From Planctomycetota bacterium (GTDB lineage: Bacteria > Planctomycetota > J058 > J103): a DNA stretch of 64,000 nucleotides. The position numbers and the translations under genes are program-made. Shown here piece after piece: positions 29,262 to 37,601 of the stretch; the first letter of the stretch is position 1, and every line of letters begins with the position of its first letter. Location of the stretch: the NCBI GenBank assembly GCA_026004615.1, contig BPJM01000005.1, positions 246,612 to 310,611 on the forward strand, read 5' to 3'. Under the pieces are notes generated by a model that was not told where the DNA came from, made no database searches, and worked only from the letters and a program-made list of their open reading frames with translations.

Positions 29262-29289
29262 TTGCACCGGCCGGCCGCGATTCTATAAT
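29262..29289 (+). promoter_or_regulatory. Sigma-70-type promoter of rseP
   Basis: TTGCAC (29262-29267), 16-base spacer and a perfect TATAAT (29284-29289), about 80 bases before the GTG start of rseP. One of the best promoter matches in the window. Confidence 0.7.
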
Positions 29290-29370
29290 GCCCCGCGCCG
29301 ATCGCGGGGTGTCCGGACCAGGTGGCGCCTCCCCAGGAGCCCGCGCCGGTCGGGAGAAGGGAGGGCGTAC

Positions 29371-31185
29371 GTGATCGAGCAGCTCCTGGAGTACCTGCCC
29401 GTGCTCTGGCGCATCGCCCTGGTGGCGATCGGCGTCGGCATGGTCATCTTCGTCCACGAGCTCGGCCACTTCGCGGTCGCGAAGTGGGTCGGGATCCGGG
29501 TCCATGTCTTCTCGCTCGGCTTCGGCCCGCGGCTGTTCGGCTGGCGTCGCGGCGAGACCGACTATCGCGTGTCGCTGATCCCCCTCGGCGGTTACGTGGC
29601 GATGGCGGGCGAGAGTCCCGATGAACCCCACAGCGGCGCGCCCGACGAGTTCTCTTCCAAGTCCGTCGGCGCGCGCGCCGCCGTCATCTCCGCCGGCGTG
29701 ATCATGAACCTGATCTTCGCCGTCGTCGGGTTCCTCGTCGCGTTCAAGATCGGCGTCAGCCTCACCGCGCCGATGGTCGGCGCCGTGGCTCCGGGTTCGC
29801 CCGCCTCCGGGGTGCTCCAGCGCGGCGACCGCATCGTGGAGATCGACGGCGAGCAGCCGCTGGATTTCGTGGAGGTGAGTCTGGCCGCCGCGTTCGCCGG
29901 CGAGCAGGGGCTCGAGATGAAAGTGGATCGCGCGGGCGAGCTGTTGCGCGTCCACCTCGTGCCGCGCAAGGACCTGGGCGAGGAGTTCCAGCGCATCGGC
30001 ATCGAGCCGATCGAAGAGATCGCCCGCATCGAGCCCGGCAGCGCCGCCGCCCGCGCCGGACTCGAGCCGGGCGACCGTATCCTCGGCGTCGAAGGATACC
30101 AGGTCGACTCGCTGGCGGCGCTCTCCGCCCTGATCTACGACAACCCGGGCCGGCCGCTGCTGCTCCGCCTCTGGCGCGATGGCCGGCGCCTGACGCTGAC
30201 CCTGGTGCCGGAGGCTCGCACCGTCCGCAGCCTCGGCCTGGAGCTGTCGCCGCTGCCGGTGGTGCGCGAGGTGCGCCGGGGCGCGCCCGCAGCCCGCGCC
30301 GGGCTCCAGGTGGGCGACCTCGTGTTGCGCGTGAACGAGGAGCCTGCCCACATCGGCACCGTGGTCGAACGGATCAAGGCCCTTGCCGCTTCCCCTGCCC
30401 CGACGATCCGTATGACGGTGCTGCGCGGTGGCGAGGAGCGCACGATCGAGATCACACCGCTCAAGGAGCAGCGCGGCGGTCCGGTGATCGGCGCCGGCTT
30501 CGGGGTCGCCCACATCGCGGCGGTGGTGCCGGACTCGCCCGCCGCGCGCGCCGGCATCACACCGGGCGCGCGGCTGCTCCAGCTCGGGGAGGCGCGCGGG
30601 TTCGCGCGGCCCGAACACCTCGAGCAGCTGGTGAGCGTACACCAGGGGGAGGCGGTGCGGGTCGTCTGGCTGGATCCGAGCGGCGAGCGGCACGAGGCGC
30701 AGCTGGAGCCGGTGCCGGTGCCCGGCCGCAACTTCGGCTACGCCGGCTTCGAGGTCGCACCGGCGACCTTCGTGCTCCGGGCGCCCGGGCTGCTCGAGCC
30801 GGTCGCGCTCGGCTTCCACCGGACGTGGGTCTTCCTGAAGCAGGTGTTCTTGACGCTCGGCGGCATGCTCGCGGGCCGCATCGAGCCCTCCACCCTGGGT
30901 GGTCCCATCCTGATCGGCAAGCACGCATACGACGTGGCCGCGCGCGGGATCGGGGTGCTGCTGTACTTTCTGTGCCTGATCTCGGTGAACCTCGCGGTGC
31001 TCAACATCCTCCCGGTGCCGCTGCTCGACGGGGGGCATCTCGTGTTCCTGCTCGTGGAATGGCTCAAGGGCTCGCCGGTCTCCCCGCGCGTGCAGGCGGC
31101 GCTGCAGTGGACCGGCCTGGTGGTGCTGGTGGCGCTGATGCTCTACGTCACCCGCAATGACATCCTGCGGCTCGCCAGTGGCTGA
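29371..31185 (+). CDS. rseP: Site-2 intramembrane zinc metalloprotease RseP, four PDZ domains
   Basis: A 604-residue membrane protease (M50). HELGH (H29, E30, H33) binds zinc, and the third ligand region is NILPVPLLDGG near the C-terminus. E. coli RseP has about 450 residues and two PDZ domains; here I count four PDZ-like units at about 131-200, 211-283, 290-365 and 376-450, each with a PGSPA.xAGL.xGD-type core. Two more membrane segments follow. The enzyme cuts anti-sigma factors and leftover signal peptides in the membrane. GTG start with GGGAGGG upstream; a strong promoter lies at 29262. The next gene overlaps its end, so they are cotranscribed. Confidence 0.93.
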   Translation: MIEQLLEYLPVLWRIALVAIGVGMVIFVHELGHFAVAKWVGIRVHVFSLGFGPRLFGWRRGETDYRVSLIPLGGYVAMAGESPDEPHSGAPDEFSSKSVGARAAVISAGVIMNLIFAVVGFLVAFKIGVSLTAPMVGAVAPGSPASGVLQRGDRIVEIDGEQPLDFVEVSLAAAFAGEQGLEMKVDRAGELLRVHLVPRKDLGEEFQRIGIEPIEEIARIEPGSAAARAGLEPGDRILGVEGYQVDSLAALSALIYDNPGRPLLLRLWRDGRRLTLTLVPEARTVRSLGLELSPLPVVREVRRGAPAARAGLQVGDLVLRVNEEPAHIGTVVERIKALAASPAPTIRMTVLRGGEERTIEITPLKEQRGGPVIGAGFGVAHIAAVVPDSPAARAGITPGARLLQLGEARGFARPEHLEQLVSVHQGEAVRVVWLDPSGERHEAQLEPVPVPGRNFGYAGFEVAPATFVLRAPGLLEPVALGFHRTWVFLKQVFLTLGGMLAGRIEPSTLGGPILIGKHAYDVAARGIGVLLYFLCLISVNLAVLNILPVPLLDGGHLVFLLVEWLKGSPVSPRVQAALQWTGLVVLVALMLYVTRNDILRLASG

Positions 31186-31477
31186 GCGGCCGTCGCCGGC
31201 GCCGGTTGCCGCGCCGCTCGCGGGCTACCTGGGCGCCGAGGTGGTGCTGGATCTGCGGGCGCCGATGGTGGTGATCGGCCGGCTCGTCGAGGCCGGAGCC
31301 GAGTTCTTCGTGCTCGCCGACGCCGACGTCCATGACATGCACGACGCTCGCTCGACGAAGGAGCGCTACATCCTCGAGGCCCGCAAGCACGGCGTCCGGC
31401 CGAACCGGGCCGAGGTGCTGGTACGTGCTGGCGAAGTGATCGCGATCTCGCGCCTCGAGGACGTGATCGCATACTGA
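31178..31477 (+). CDS. Small conserved-looking protein, function unknown
   Basis: 99 residues from the GTG at 31178 (an ATG at 31157 would add 7 residues). It overlaps the stop codon of rseP, so translation is coupled. After an Ala/Pro-rich start there is a compact beta-rich domain: YLGAEVVLDLRAPMVVIG, RLVEAGAEFFVLADADVHD, then a helix with ARSTKERYILEARKHGV and a final strand VIAISRLEDVIAY. The strand pattern recalls small Sm/LSm-like barrels, but that is only an impression. No catalytic residues can be named. Confidence 0.65.
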   Translation: MAERPSPAPVAAPLAGYLGAEVVLDLRAPMVVIGRLVEAGAEFFVLADADVHDMHDARSTKERYILEARKHGVRPNRAEVLVRAGEVIAISRLEDVIAY

Positions 31478-31560
31478 ACCCCGGCTGCGGCAACGCCGAG
31501 GCAGCCGCTGCGGCGGCCGGCGCGTGCACGCGCCGGCCGCGAGCCCGAGGGGGAGAGGTC

Positions 31561-32568
31561 GTGGGGCCGGGCCTGCGCGCACGCATCCGCCTGTTGCGGC
31601 TGCCGCTCGCCGCCACCGCCATGGCGGACGTGTGGGTGGGCTGGTCGGTGGTCCACGCACCGGCGGGCCCGCTCGGCGCCGCCGCGCCGCCGCCGGCGCC
31701 GGGCGCGCTGCTGGCGCTGCTCGCCTCGGCGCTGTGCCTGTACGGCGCCGGCATGACCCTCAACGACGCCTTCGACGCCCTGCGCGACCGCCGGCTCCAT
31801 CCCGAGCGCCCGATCCCCCGCGGGGCGATCGGCCGTGCCGCCGCCTTCCAGCAGGGAGGGCTGCTGCTCGCCGCCGGGGTGGGGCTCGCCGCCGTGGCGG
31901 GCACGCAGCACCTGCTGCTCGCCGCCGTCCTCGCTGGGGCGATCTTGCTCTACGACGGCCTCCTCAAACGGTGGGCGGTGCCGGGCGCGGCGTGCATGGG
32001 GGCGATCCGCTATCTCGATGTCCAGCTGGGAGCCGGGTTCGCCGCCGGTCCGAGCCTGGTGCCAGCGCTGGTGCTGGGAGCCTACGTGGCATGCCTGACC
32101 TGGCTGTCCACCTTCGAGGAACGGCCGCAGGACGGCCGCGGGCTGGCGGCAGGCATCGTGCTGGTGCTGTTCGTGCTCATGGTCGGGGGACTGCACTTCC
32201 CGCACTATCTCCTGGCGGCGTGGCTGTACGCGCTGGTGGGGGGCGGGTGTGCCTTCTTCGGCATGCGCGCAGTGCACCTGGGCAGCCGCGCCGGCGTCCA
32301 GCAGCTCACCCTCGCCCTGTTGCTCGGCATGTATGGGGTGCATGCCGGCTCGCTGCTCGGCTACGGGTTATTGTGGCCGGCGCTGGCGATGCCGGTGCTC
32401 GCTGCCAGCTTTCCGCTGCTGCGCTGGCTGCTCGCGCCGCCCGCTGCCGGGGACGGCCCGCCGGGCGGGGCCGGCGCACCGCGCGCAGGGCGGGGGACAG
32501 CGGAAGGAGCCGCGCCGCGGCCAGCCCGATCGCAACTGCACGACGGCGGAGGACAGAAGCGGCGATGA
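31561..32568 (+). CDS. UbiA-family prenyltransferase (EboC-like)
   Basis: 335 residues with about seven to eight membrane segments. The first Asp-rich motif NDAFDALRDRR fits UbiA NDxxDxxxD, which binds Mg-prenyl diphosphate, and the following HPERPIPRG is the usual EboC-like extension. The second motif is weaker (YDGLLKR). The enzyme would attach a prenyl chain to an acceptor that cannot be named from sequence. In other bacteria EboC sits in the ebo cluster, but no other ebo gene is visible here. A Gly/Pro-rich tail of about 40 residues ends in an ATGA overlap with purD, so the two are translationally coupled. GTG start after GGGGGAGAG. Confidence 0.8.
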   Translation: MGPGLRARIRLLRLPLAATAMADVWVGWSVVHAPAGPLGAAAPPPAPGALLALLASALCLYGAGMTLNDAFDALRDRRLHPERPIPRGAIGRAAAFQQGGLLLAAGVGLAAVAGTQHLLLAAVLAGAILLYDGLLKRWAVPGAACMGAIRYLDVQLGAGFAAGPSLVPALVLGAYVACLTWLSTFEERPQDGRGLAAGIVLVLFVLMVGGLHFPHYLLAAWLYALVGGGCAFFGMRAVHLGSRAGVQQLTLALLLGMYGVHAGSLLGYGLLWPALAMPVLAASFPLLRWLLAPPAAGDGPPGGAGAPRAGRGTAEGAAPRPARSQLHDGGGQKRR

Positions 32569-33824
32569 AGGTGCTCGTGGTGGGAAGCGGTGGGCGCGAG
32601 CACGCGCTCGCCTGGAAGATCGCGGCCTCGCCGCTGGTGAGCGCGCTGTACTGCGCGCCCGGCAATGGCGGCACCGCCCAGCTCGGCGACAACGTCCCGA
32701 TCGCGGCGACCGACGTGCAGGAGCTGTACAAGTTCGCCAAGCAGAACCGGATCGATCTGACCGTGGTCGGTCCGGAGGCGCCGCTGGCCGCCGGTCTGGT
32801 CGACCGGTTCACCGCCGGCGGCCTGAAGGCCTACGGCCCCGGCGCCCGCGCCGCCCGCCTGGAGGCCTCGAAGGTCTTCGCGAAGCAGCTCATGCGGCGG
32901 CACACCATCCCCACCGCCGATCACAGGGTGTTCACCCATCCCCGCGAGCTCCGCGCCCACCTGCAGCGCGCCGAGCTGCCCCTGGTCCTGAAGGCGGATG
33001 GGCTGGCCGGCGGCAAGGGGGTGTTCGTCTGCCACACCCCGGAGGAGGCCGAGGCCGCGGTCGCCGCGCTGATGGAGCGGCGCGTGTTCGGGACGGCCGG
33101 CGAGCAGGTCGTGGTCGAGGAGTTCCTCGCCGGCCAGGAGGTGAGCGTGCACGCGCTCACCGACGGCCGGACGCTGGCGGTGCTGGAGGACGCGCGCGAC
33201 TACAAGCGGCTCAAGACCGGCGACGAGGGACCCAACACCGGCGGCATGGGCGCCTATTCCCCGACCGAGCTGCTGCAGGGCGGCGGCTTCGCCGCGGTCG
33301 AGCAGCAGGTGCTGGTGCCGGCGGTGCACGGCATGCGCCGCGAGGGGTGCGAGCTCCGGGGCACGCTCTATGCGGGTCTCATGCTCACGCCGGGCGGTCC
33401 GCGCGTGCTCGAGTTCAACGTTCGCTTCGGCGACCCCGAGGCACAGGTGCTGTTGCCGCGGCTGCGCTCCGATCTGGTGCCGCTGCTGCTAGCGGTCATC
33501 GAGGGCCGGCTCGAGGAGCAGCAGCTGGACTGGGATCCCCGCCCGGCGGTCACCGTCGTCATGGCCGCGGCCGGCTACCCCGGCGAGGTGCGGCGCGGCC
33601 TGCCGATCGCGGGGCTGGCGGAGGCCGGAGCGCTGCCGGACGTGTACGTGTTCCATGCCGGGACGCGGCTCGAGCCGGGGGGCGAGGTGCGGACCGATGG
33701 CGGGCGCGTGCTCGCGGTCACCGCGCTCGGCCCGAGCCGCGCGGCGGCGCGCGAGCGCGCCTATGAGGCGGTACGGCGCATCCGTTTCGAGGGTGCGATC
33801 TACCGGACCGACATCGGACTGTAG
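32565..33824 (+). CDS. purD: Phosphoribosylamine--glycine ligase
   Basis: 419 residues, the usual length for PurD. It joins glycine to phosphoribosylamine with ATP in the second step of purine synthesis in the cytosol. N-terminal VLVVGSGGREHALAWK and CAPGNGGTA are typical, the ATP-grasp lid includes VLKADGLAGGKGV, and the Mg/ATP part has DEGPNTGGMGAYSP and EFNVRFGDPE. The frame starts within the last codons of the UbiA gene (ATGA). No other pur gene is present in the window. Confidence 0.97.
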   Translation: MKVLVVGSGGREHALAWKIAASPLVSALYCAPGNGGTAQLGDNVPIAATDVQELYKFAKQNRIDLTVVGPEAPLAAGLVDRFTAGGLKAYGPGARAARLEASKVFAKQLMRRHTIPTADHRVFTHPRELRAHLQRAELPLVLKADGLAGGKGVFVCHTPEEAEAAVAALMERRVFGTAGEQVVVEEFLAGQEVSVHALTDGRTLAVLEDARDYKRLKTGDEGPNTGGMGAYSPTELLQGGGFAAVEQQVLVPAVHGMRREGCELRGTLYAGLMLTPGGPRVLEFNVRFGDPEAQVLLPRLRSDLVPLLLAVIEGRLEEQQLDWDPRPAVTVVMAAAGYPGEVRRGLPIAGLAEAGALPDVYVFHAGTRLEPGGEVRTDGGRVLAVTALGPSRAAARERAYEAVRRIRFEGAIYRTDIGL

Positions 33825-33847
33825 GCGGAGCCTCGCGGCGTCGCGGC

Positions 33848-34282
33848 TCACGCCCGCGGGGCCGGGAACCAGACGTAGAGCATCAGGTAGATGAGTACCC
33901 CGGTGACCGAGACGTAGAGCCACACCGGCAGCGTCCAGCGCGCCAGCCGCCGGTGCGCGGCGAAGCGCCCGCGCAGCGCGCGCACCAGCGTCAGCACGAC
34001 CAGCACCGGCAACACCGCTGCCAGGATGGTGTGGCTCGCCAGCACGGCCAGGTACAGGGTGCGCACCCAGCCGCCGTGTGCGAAGCGGCTCACCCCGGCG
34101 CCGCCGAAGTGGTAGATCAGGTAGCTGGTCAGGAAGGCCGCCGAGACCACGACGGCCAGGAGCATGCACGCCGCGTGCGCCCGCACCCGCCCGCGCCGCA
34201 CCAGCACCCAGCCGCCGAGCAGCAGCGCCGCCGCGGTCGCGTTGAGCACGGCGTTGAGCCCCGGCAGGTCCGCGTGCGTCAC
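33848..34282 (-). CDS. DUF420 membrane protein
   Basis: 144 residues with four membrane segments. The histidine-containing helix (SAAFLTSYLIYHFGGAGV), the loop FAHGGWVRTLYLAVLASHTILA and the last helix (VTGVLIYLMLYVWF) fit the DUF420 family, which is often encoded near cytochrome oxidase or SCO genes and thought to help in heme-copper enzyme assembly or be a remnant subunit. Its GTG overlaps the TGA of the ABC gene (GTGA), with AGGAGGAG upstream, so translation is coupled. Partner oxidase genes are not in the window. Confidence 0.85.
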   Translation of the reverse strand: MTHADLPGLNAVLNATAAALLLGGWVLVRRGRVRAHAACMLLAVVVSAAFLTSYLIYHFGGAGVSRFAHGGWVRTLYLAVLASHTILAAVLPVLVVLTLVRALRGRFAAHRRLARWTLPVWLYVSVTGVLIYLMLYVWFPAPRA

Positions 34283-36183
34283 CGGCTCCTCCTGTGGGTT
34301 CGCTGCGGGCGCGCGACCTGCCAGCTCGCCGCCGCGAGCGCCACCACCGCGAAACCGAAGGTGACGGCGAGCGCCACCGGCAGCGGGGGCAGGCGCGGCA
34401 ATGCCGCCGCGCCGCCGCCGCCGCCGAACATCACCCGCCGCAGCGCCGCCACCGGATAGGTGAGCGGGTTCGCCAGCATGGCGGTGCCGAGCCAGCCCGA
34501 GGGCGGAAACACCGCTCCGGACAAGAGCCAGGCCGGAAACAGCACCAGGTTCATGACCGCATGGAAGCTCTGCACACTCTCCATCCGCCACGCGCATGCG
34601 AGGCCGAACGCCGCGAGCCCGAGCGCGGTGCCGGCGAGCACCAGCGCCTGGAGCGCGAGAGCGCCGGCGCCCAGCTGCGCGCCCACCAGCGCCCCGAGCG
34701 GCAACACCATCAGCCCCTGGGCGAGACCCACCAGCGCGCCGCCGAGCGCCAGTCCGAGCGCGATCGCCACCCGGGGCACCGGTGTGACCAGCGCCGCCTG
34801 GAGCAGACCGGCCAGCCGGTCCTGGATCACCGCGATGGCCCCGAAGATCGCGGTGAACAGCACCACCATCACCACCATGCCCGGGAAGAAGTAGCTCAGG
34901 TAGTCGTGCCCCCCGGCCAGCTCCGGCACCCGGAAGTGCTGGCCGAAGCCCGTGCCCAGTAGCGCCCAGAACAGAAGCGGCGTTCCCAGCGCGCCGACCA
35001 CCCGCCCGCGCTGGCGGGCGAACCGCCGCAGCTCGCGTCCGGCGAACGCCAGTGTGGGGCGCAGCCACCTCCCTGGCGGCGGGACGGTGGGGGCCGGCGC
35101 GCCTGCCGCCCCCGCCGCGGCCGGCACGCCTGGAGGGAGCGGCGGCTCCGCCGCCCGGCACGCCGGCCCCGCGGGCTGCTCGCTCCCTCCGCTCCACCCC
35201 GGCGCCCCCGCCGGCGCCGCGCCGGAGTCGGTCTCGTCGAGCCGGTGACCGGTGCGCCGGATGAAGACGTCCTCCAGGGTCGGGCGCCCGAGGGTGATCT
35301 CCGCCACCTCCTCGCCGCACACCTGCAGGATCTGCTGTGCCAGCGCGGCGCCGCGCTCGTGCTCCAGGCGCAGCAGCTCGCCCAGCCGCTGCACCGGCAG
35401 GCCGAGCTGCTGCTCGAGCCGCGCCGCCAGCGCCGCGGGCTCGCCCCGCGCTCGCACGGTCAGCACCTCGCCCGGCAGCTCCGCGCGCAGCTCCGCCGGG
35501 GTGCCGAGCGCGACGAGCCGCCCGCGGTCCAGCAGCGCCACCCGATCGGCCGCCTCGGCCTGCTCGAGCAGATGCGTGGTGAGCACGATCGTCACCCCGC
35601 TGGCCGCGCGCTCGGCCGCGAGCAGCTGCATCAGCTCGCGCCGCCCGTGTACGTCCAGCGCCGCGGCCGGCTCGTCCAGCAGCAGCAGCGCCGGGCGGTG
35701 CAGCAGTCCGCGCGCCAGGTCCGCCCGCCGGGCCTGCCCGCCCGACAGCGTGCCCGCGCGCTGCTCTGCCACCGCCTCCAGCTCCAGCCGCGCGAACAGC
35801 TCCTCGATGCGCGCGCGCAACGCCGCACCGTGCAGCCCGTGCAGCGCTCCCTGCAGGTGCAGGTTCTCGCGGACGGTGAGCTGGCGGTCGAGCGCCGGTT
35901 GCTGGAAGACGACTCCGAGTCGCCGCCGCACCGCCGCCGGCCGCGCCAGCGCGTCCTCGCCGAAGACGCGCACCCGCCCCGCGGTGGGCCGCAACAGCGT
36001 CGCCGCGATCTGGAACAGCGTCGTCTTGCCGCTGCCGTTGGGCCCGAGCAGTGCCAGCATCTCCCCCGCAGCGACCCGCAGGCTCAGCCCCGCCAGCGCC
36101 ACCCGCTCGCCGTAGCGGTGGTGCAGCTCCTCGACGAGCAAGGCCTCCGTGCCGCGGGCAGGGCTAGCGGGCGAGGTGTTCAT
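34279..36183 (-). CDS. ABC transporter, ATPase and ABC-2 permease in one chain
   Basis: 634 residues. The first 310 form a nucleotide-binding domain: Walker A GPNGSGKTT, Q-loop VFQQP, signature LSGGQARR, Walker B ALLLLDEP and H-loop TTHLLEQ. After a Gly/Pro-rich linker of about 50 residues comes an ABC-2-type permease with six hydrophobic segments, including FFPGMVVMVVLFTAIFGAI. Such proteins export drugs, lipids or polysaccharides, or serve cytochrome assembly. In many genomes the two halves are separate genes. The ATG (36183) overlaps the stop of the phosphoesterase, and its own stop overlaps DUF420, forming a three-gene coupled operon. Confidence 0.88.
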   Translation of the reverse strand: MNTSPASPARGTEALLVEELHHRYGERVALAGLSLRVAAGEMLALLGPNGSGKTTLFQIAATLLRPTAGRVRVFGEDALARPAAVRRRLGVVFQQPALDRQLTVRENLHLQGALHGLHGAALRARIEELFARLELEAVAEQRAGTLSGGQARRADLARGLLHRPALLLLDEPAAALDVHGRRELMQLLAAERAASGVTIVLTTHLLEQAEAADRVALLDRGRLVALGTPAELRAELPGEVLTVRARGEPAALAARLEQQLGLPVQRLGELLRLEHERGAALAQQILQVCGEEVAEITLGRPTLEDVFIRRTGHRLDETDSGAAPAGAPGWSGGSEQPAGPACRAAEPPLPPGVPAAAGAAGAPAPTVPPPGRWLRPTLAFAGRELRRFARQRGRVVGALGTPLLFWALLGTGFGQHFRVPELAGGHDYLSYFFPGMVVMVVLFTAIFGAIAVIQDRLAGLLQAALVTPVPRVAIALGLALGGALVGLAQGLMVLPLGALVGAQLGAGALALQALVLAGTALGLAAFGLACAWRMESVQSFHAVMNLVLFPAWLLSGAVFPPSGWLGTAMLANPLTYPVAALRRVMFGGGGGAAALPRLPPLPVALAVTFGFAVVALAAASWQVARPQRTHRRSR

Positions 36184-37103
36184 GCGATCCATGTCCCGTA
36201 GGTGAGGGTCCCGCTGGCGGGCTCGTAGGTGAGCCAGCGCTTGCGCCGGTACTCGCAGCCGAGGTTGATCCAGCGCCGGCCCTCGGCATCGGTGTGCTCG
36301 CGCGCGTGGTGGGTGTGGCCGCACACCGCGAGCCGCGTCTTCGGCGAGCGGCGGATCGCCGCGCCGAGTCCGGCCGCGCCGCTCAGCCCGAGGAACCAGC
36401 GCTCCAGCTCCGGCCGATCGCGGCGGGCGAGGGGGTGCTGCTGCACCTGCTCGCGCGTGGCTGCGGTGTGGGTGACGCAGACGACGGTGCCGACCTCGGG
36501 GTCGGCCTCGAGCGCCTGCAGCTGCGCATCGAGTCGTGCGACGCAACCTGCGGCGAGCGCAGCGTGGTCCCAGGGACGGCCGTCGCCCCGCCACATGTAC
36601 ACGTAGTCGTTCCAGCGTAGCCCGTCCATCACCCCGCTCCTCCAGCCGGCGCGCACCCGCTGGCGCGCCGCCGGCGGCAGGTCCCCGAGCGGGGCGAGGC
36701 TGAAGTCGTAGCCGCCGTAGCTTCCGGCGAGGGCGACCGCCCTGCCCGCGCCGGCGCCGCTGTCCTGCGGCACGCGCACGGGCCCGGTGTCCAGCATCGC
36801 GAAACCGTGCTGCTGCCCCAGGGCCGGCAGCACCTCCTCGTACAGCCGCAGCGAGCCCGGCCCTTCGTCCGGACGCGACCAGAGGTCGTGGTTGCCGGGC
36901 ACGAAGGCGCGGGGGCCGGGGAAGCCGGCGAAGGCGGCGAACAAGGCCGCCAGCCCGCGGGCGTCGCCGCACGCCAGATCGCCCGCGAGCACGAGCGCAT
37001 CGCCGGGTTCGGCACGCTCCAGGCACCAGCGCGCGAGCCGCTCCGTCAGCTCCGGGTGGGCGCCCATGCCGTGGTGCACGTCGGCGGTGATCCAGATCCG
37101 CAT
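36180..37103 (-). CDS. Metallophosphoesterase (calcineurin-like)
   Basis: 307 residues with all five metal-binding blocks: TADVHHG (D-x-H), AGDLACG, PGNHDLW, VTHTA and CGHTHH. These bind two metal ions that hydrolyse phosphoester bonds. The substrate cannot be told; similar stand-alone proteins act on nucleotides, phosphoproteins or lipids. No signal peptide, so cytosolic. ATG at 37103, just after GAGGGC; the frame continues to 37145 but without a better start. First gene of the coupled operon with the ABC transporter and DUF420. Divergent from dodecin, with about 160 bases between. Confidence 0.88.
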   Translation of the reverse strand: MRIWITADVHHGMGAHPELTERLARWCLERAEPGDALVLAGDLACGDARGLAALFAAFAGFPGPRAFVPGNHDLWSRPDEGPGSLRLYEEVLPALGQQHGFAMLDTGPVRVPQDSGAGAGRAVALAGSYGGYDFSLAPLGDLPPAARQRVRAGWRSGVMDGLRWNDYVYMWRGDGRPWDHAALAAGCVARLDAQLQALEADPEVGTVVCVTHTAATREQVQQHPLARRDRPELERWFLGLSGAAGLGAAIRRSPKTRLAVCGHTHHAREHTDAEGRRWINLGCEYRRKRWLTYEPASGTLTYGTWIA

Positions 37104-37172
37104 GCCCTCGTTTCCGCTCCCGCGGCGACAGCGCCGCGGGCGCATTGTAGCAGCGGGCCTGCCACCGTGCGT

Positions 37173-37202
37173 TTGACCTCTGCCGGCGCGGCCGCGTAAA
37201 AC
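37173..37202 (+). promoter_or_regulatory. Candidate dodecin promoter
   Basis: TTGACC (37173-37178), 18-base spacer and TAAAAC (37197-37202), about 60 bases before the dodecin ATG in the divergent region. Confidence 0.45.
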
Positions 37203-37264
37203 AGCGCGGCGCGCACGCCAGAGGGGGCGAGCGCGCGCCGTCGCTGGCTGAGGAGGCGGAGTCG

Positions 37265-37483
37265 ATGGCGGGCACCTACAAGCTGGTCGAGATCGTGGGC
37301 ACCTCGAGCGAGAGCATCTCGCACGCGATCGAGAACGCGATCGCGGACGCCGCGCGCACCCTGCGCAACCTGCACTGGTTCGAGGTGGTGGAGCAGCGCG
37401 GTACGATCCGCAACGGCCACGTGCTGGAGTATCAGGTCAAGCTGCGGGTCGGCTTCAAGCTGGAGCGCCCCGCAGAGGGCTGA
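37265..37483 (+). CDS. Dodecin, flavin-binding dodecamer
   Basis: 72 residues, the standard dodecin size. The start MAGTYKLVEIVGTSSESI is diagnostic, as are the NLHWFEVVEQRGTI segment, with the tryptophan that stacks on flavin, and VLEYQVKLRVGFKL at the end. Twelve copies form a hollow shell that stores flavins, and binding limits photochemical or oxidative damage. A strong GAGGAGG ribosome binding site lies upstream. It is a single gene between a divergent phosphoesterase and the convergent lpxD operon. Confidence 0.96.
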   Translation: MAGTYKLVEIVGTSSESISHAIENAIADAARTLRNLHWFEVVEQRGTIRNGHVLEYQVKLRVGFKLERPAEG

Positions 37484-37601
37484 GCCGGGGCGGCGGGCGG
37501 CGGCCCGCCGGCCAGCGGGGCCGCCGCGCGGTCCGCGCCGGGCGGAGGCGGCAACCGGTCTGCCCGCGTCCTGCCGCGCGGCGTGGTGTGGCGGCGGGCG
37601 G

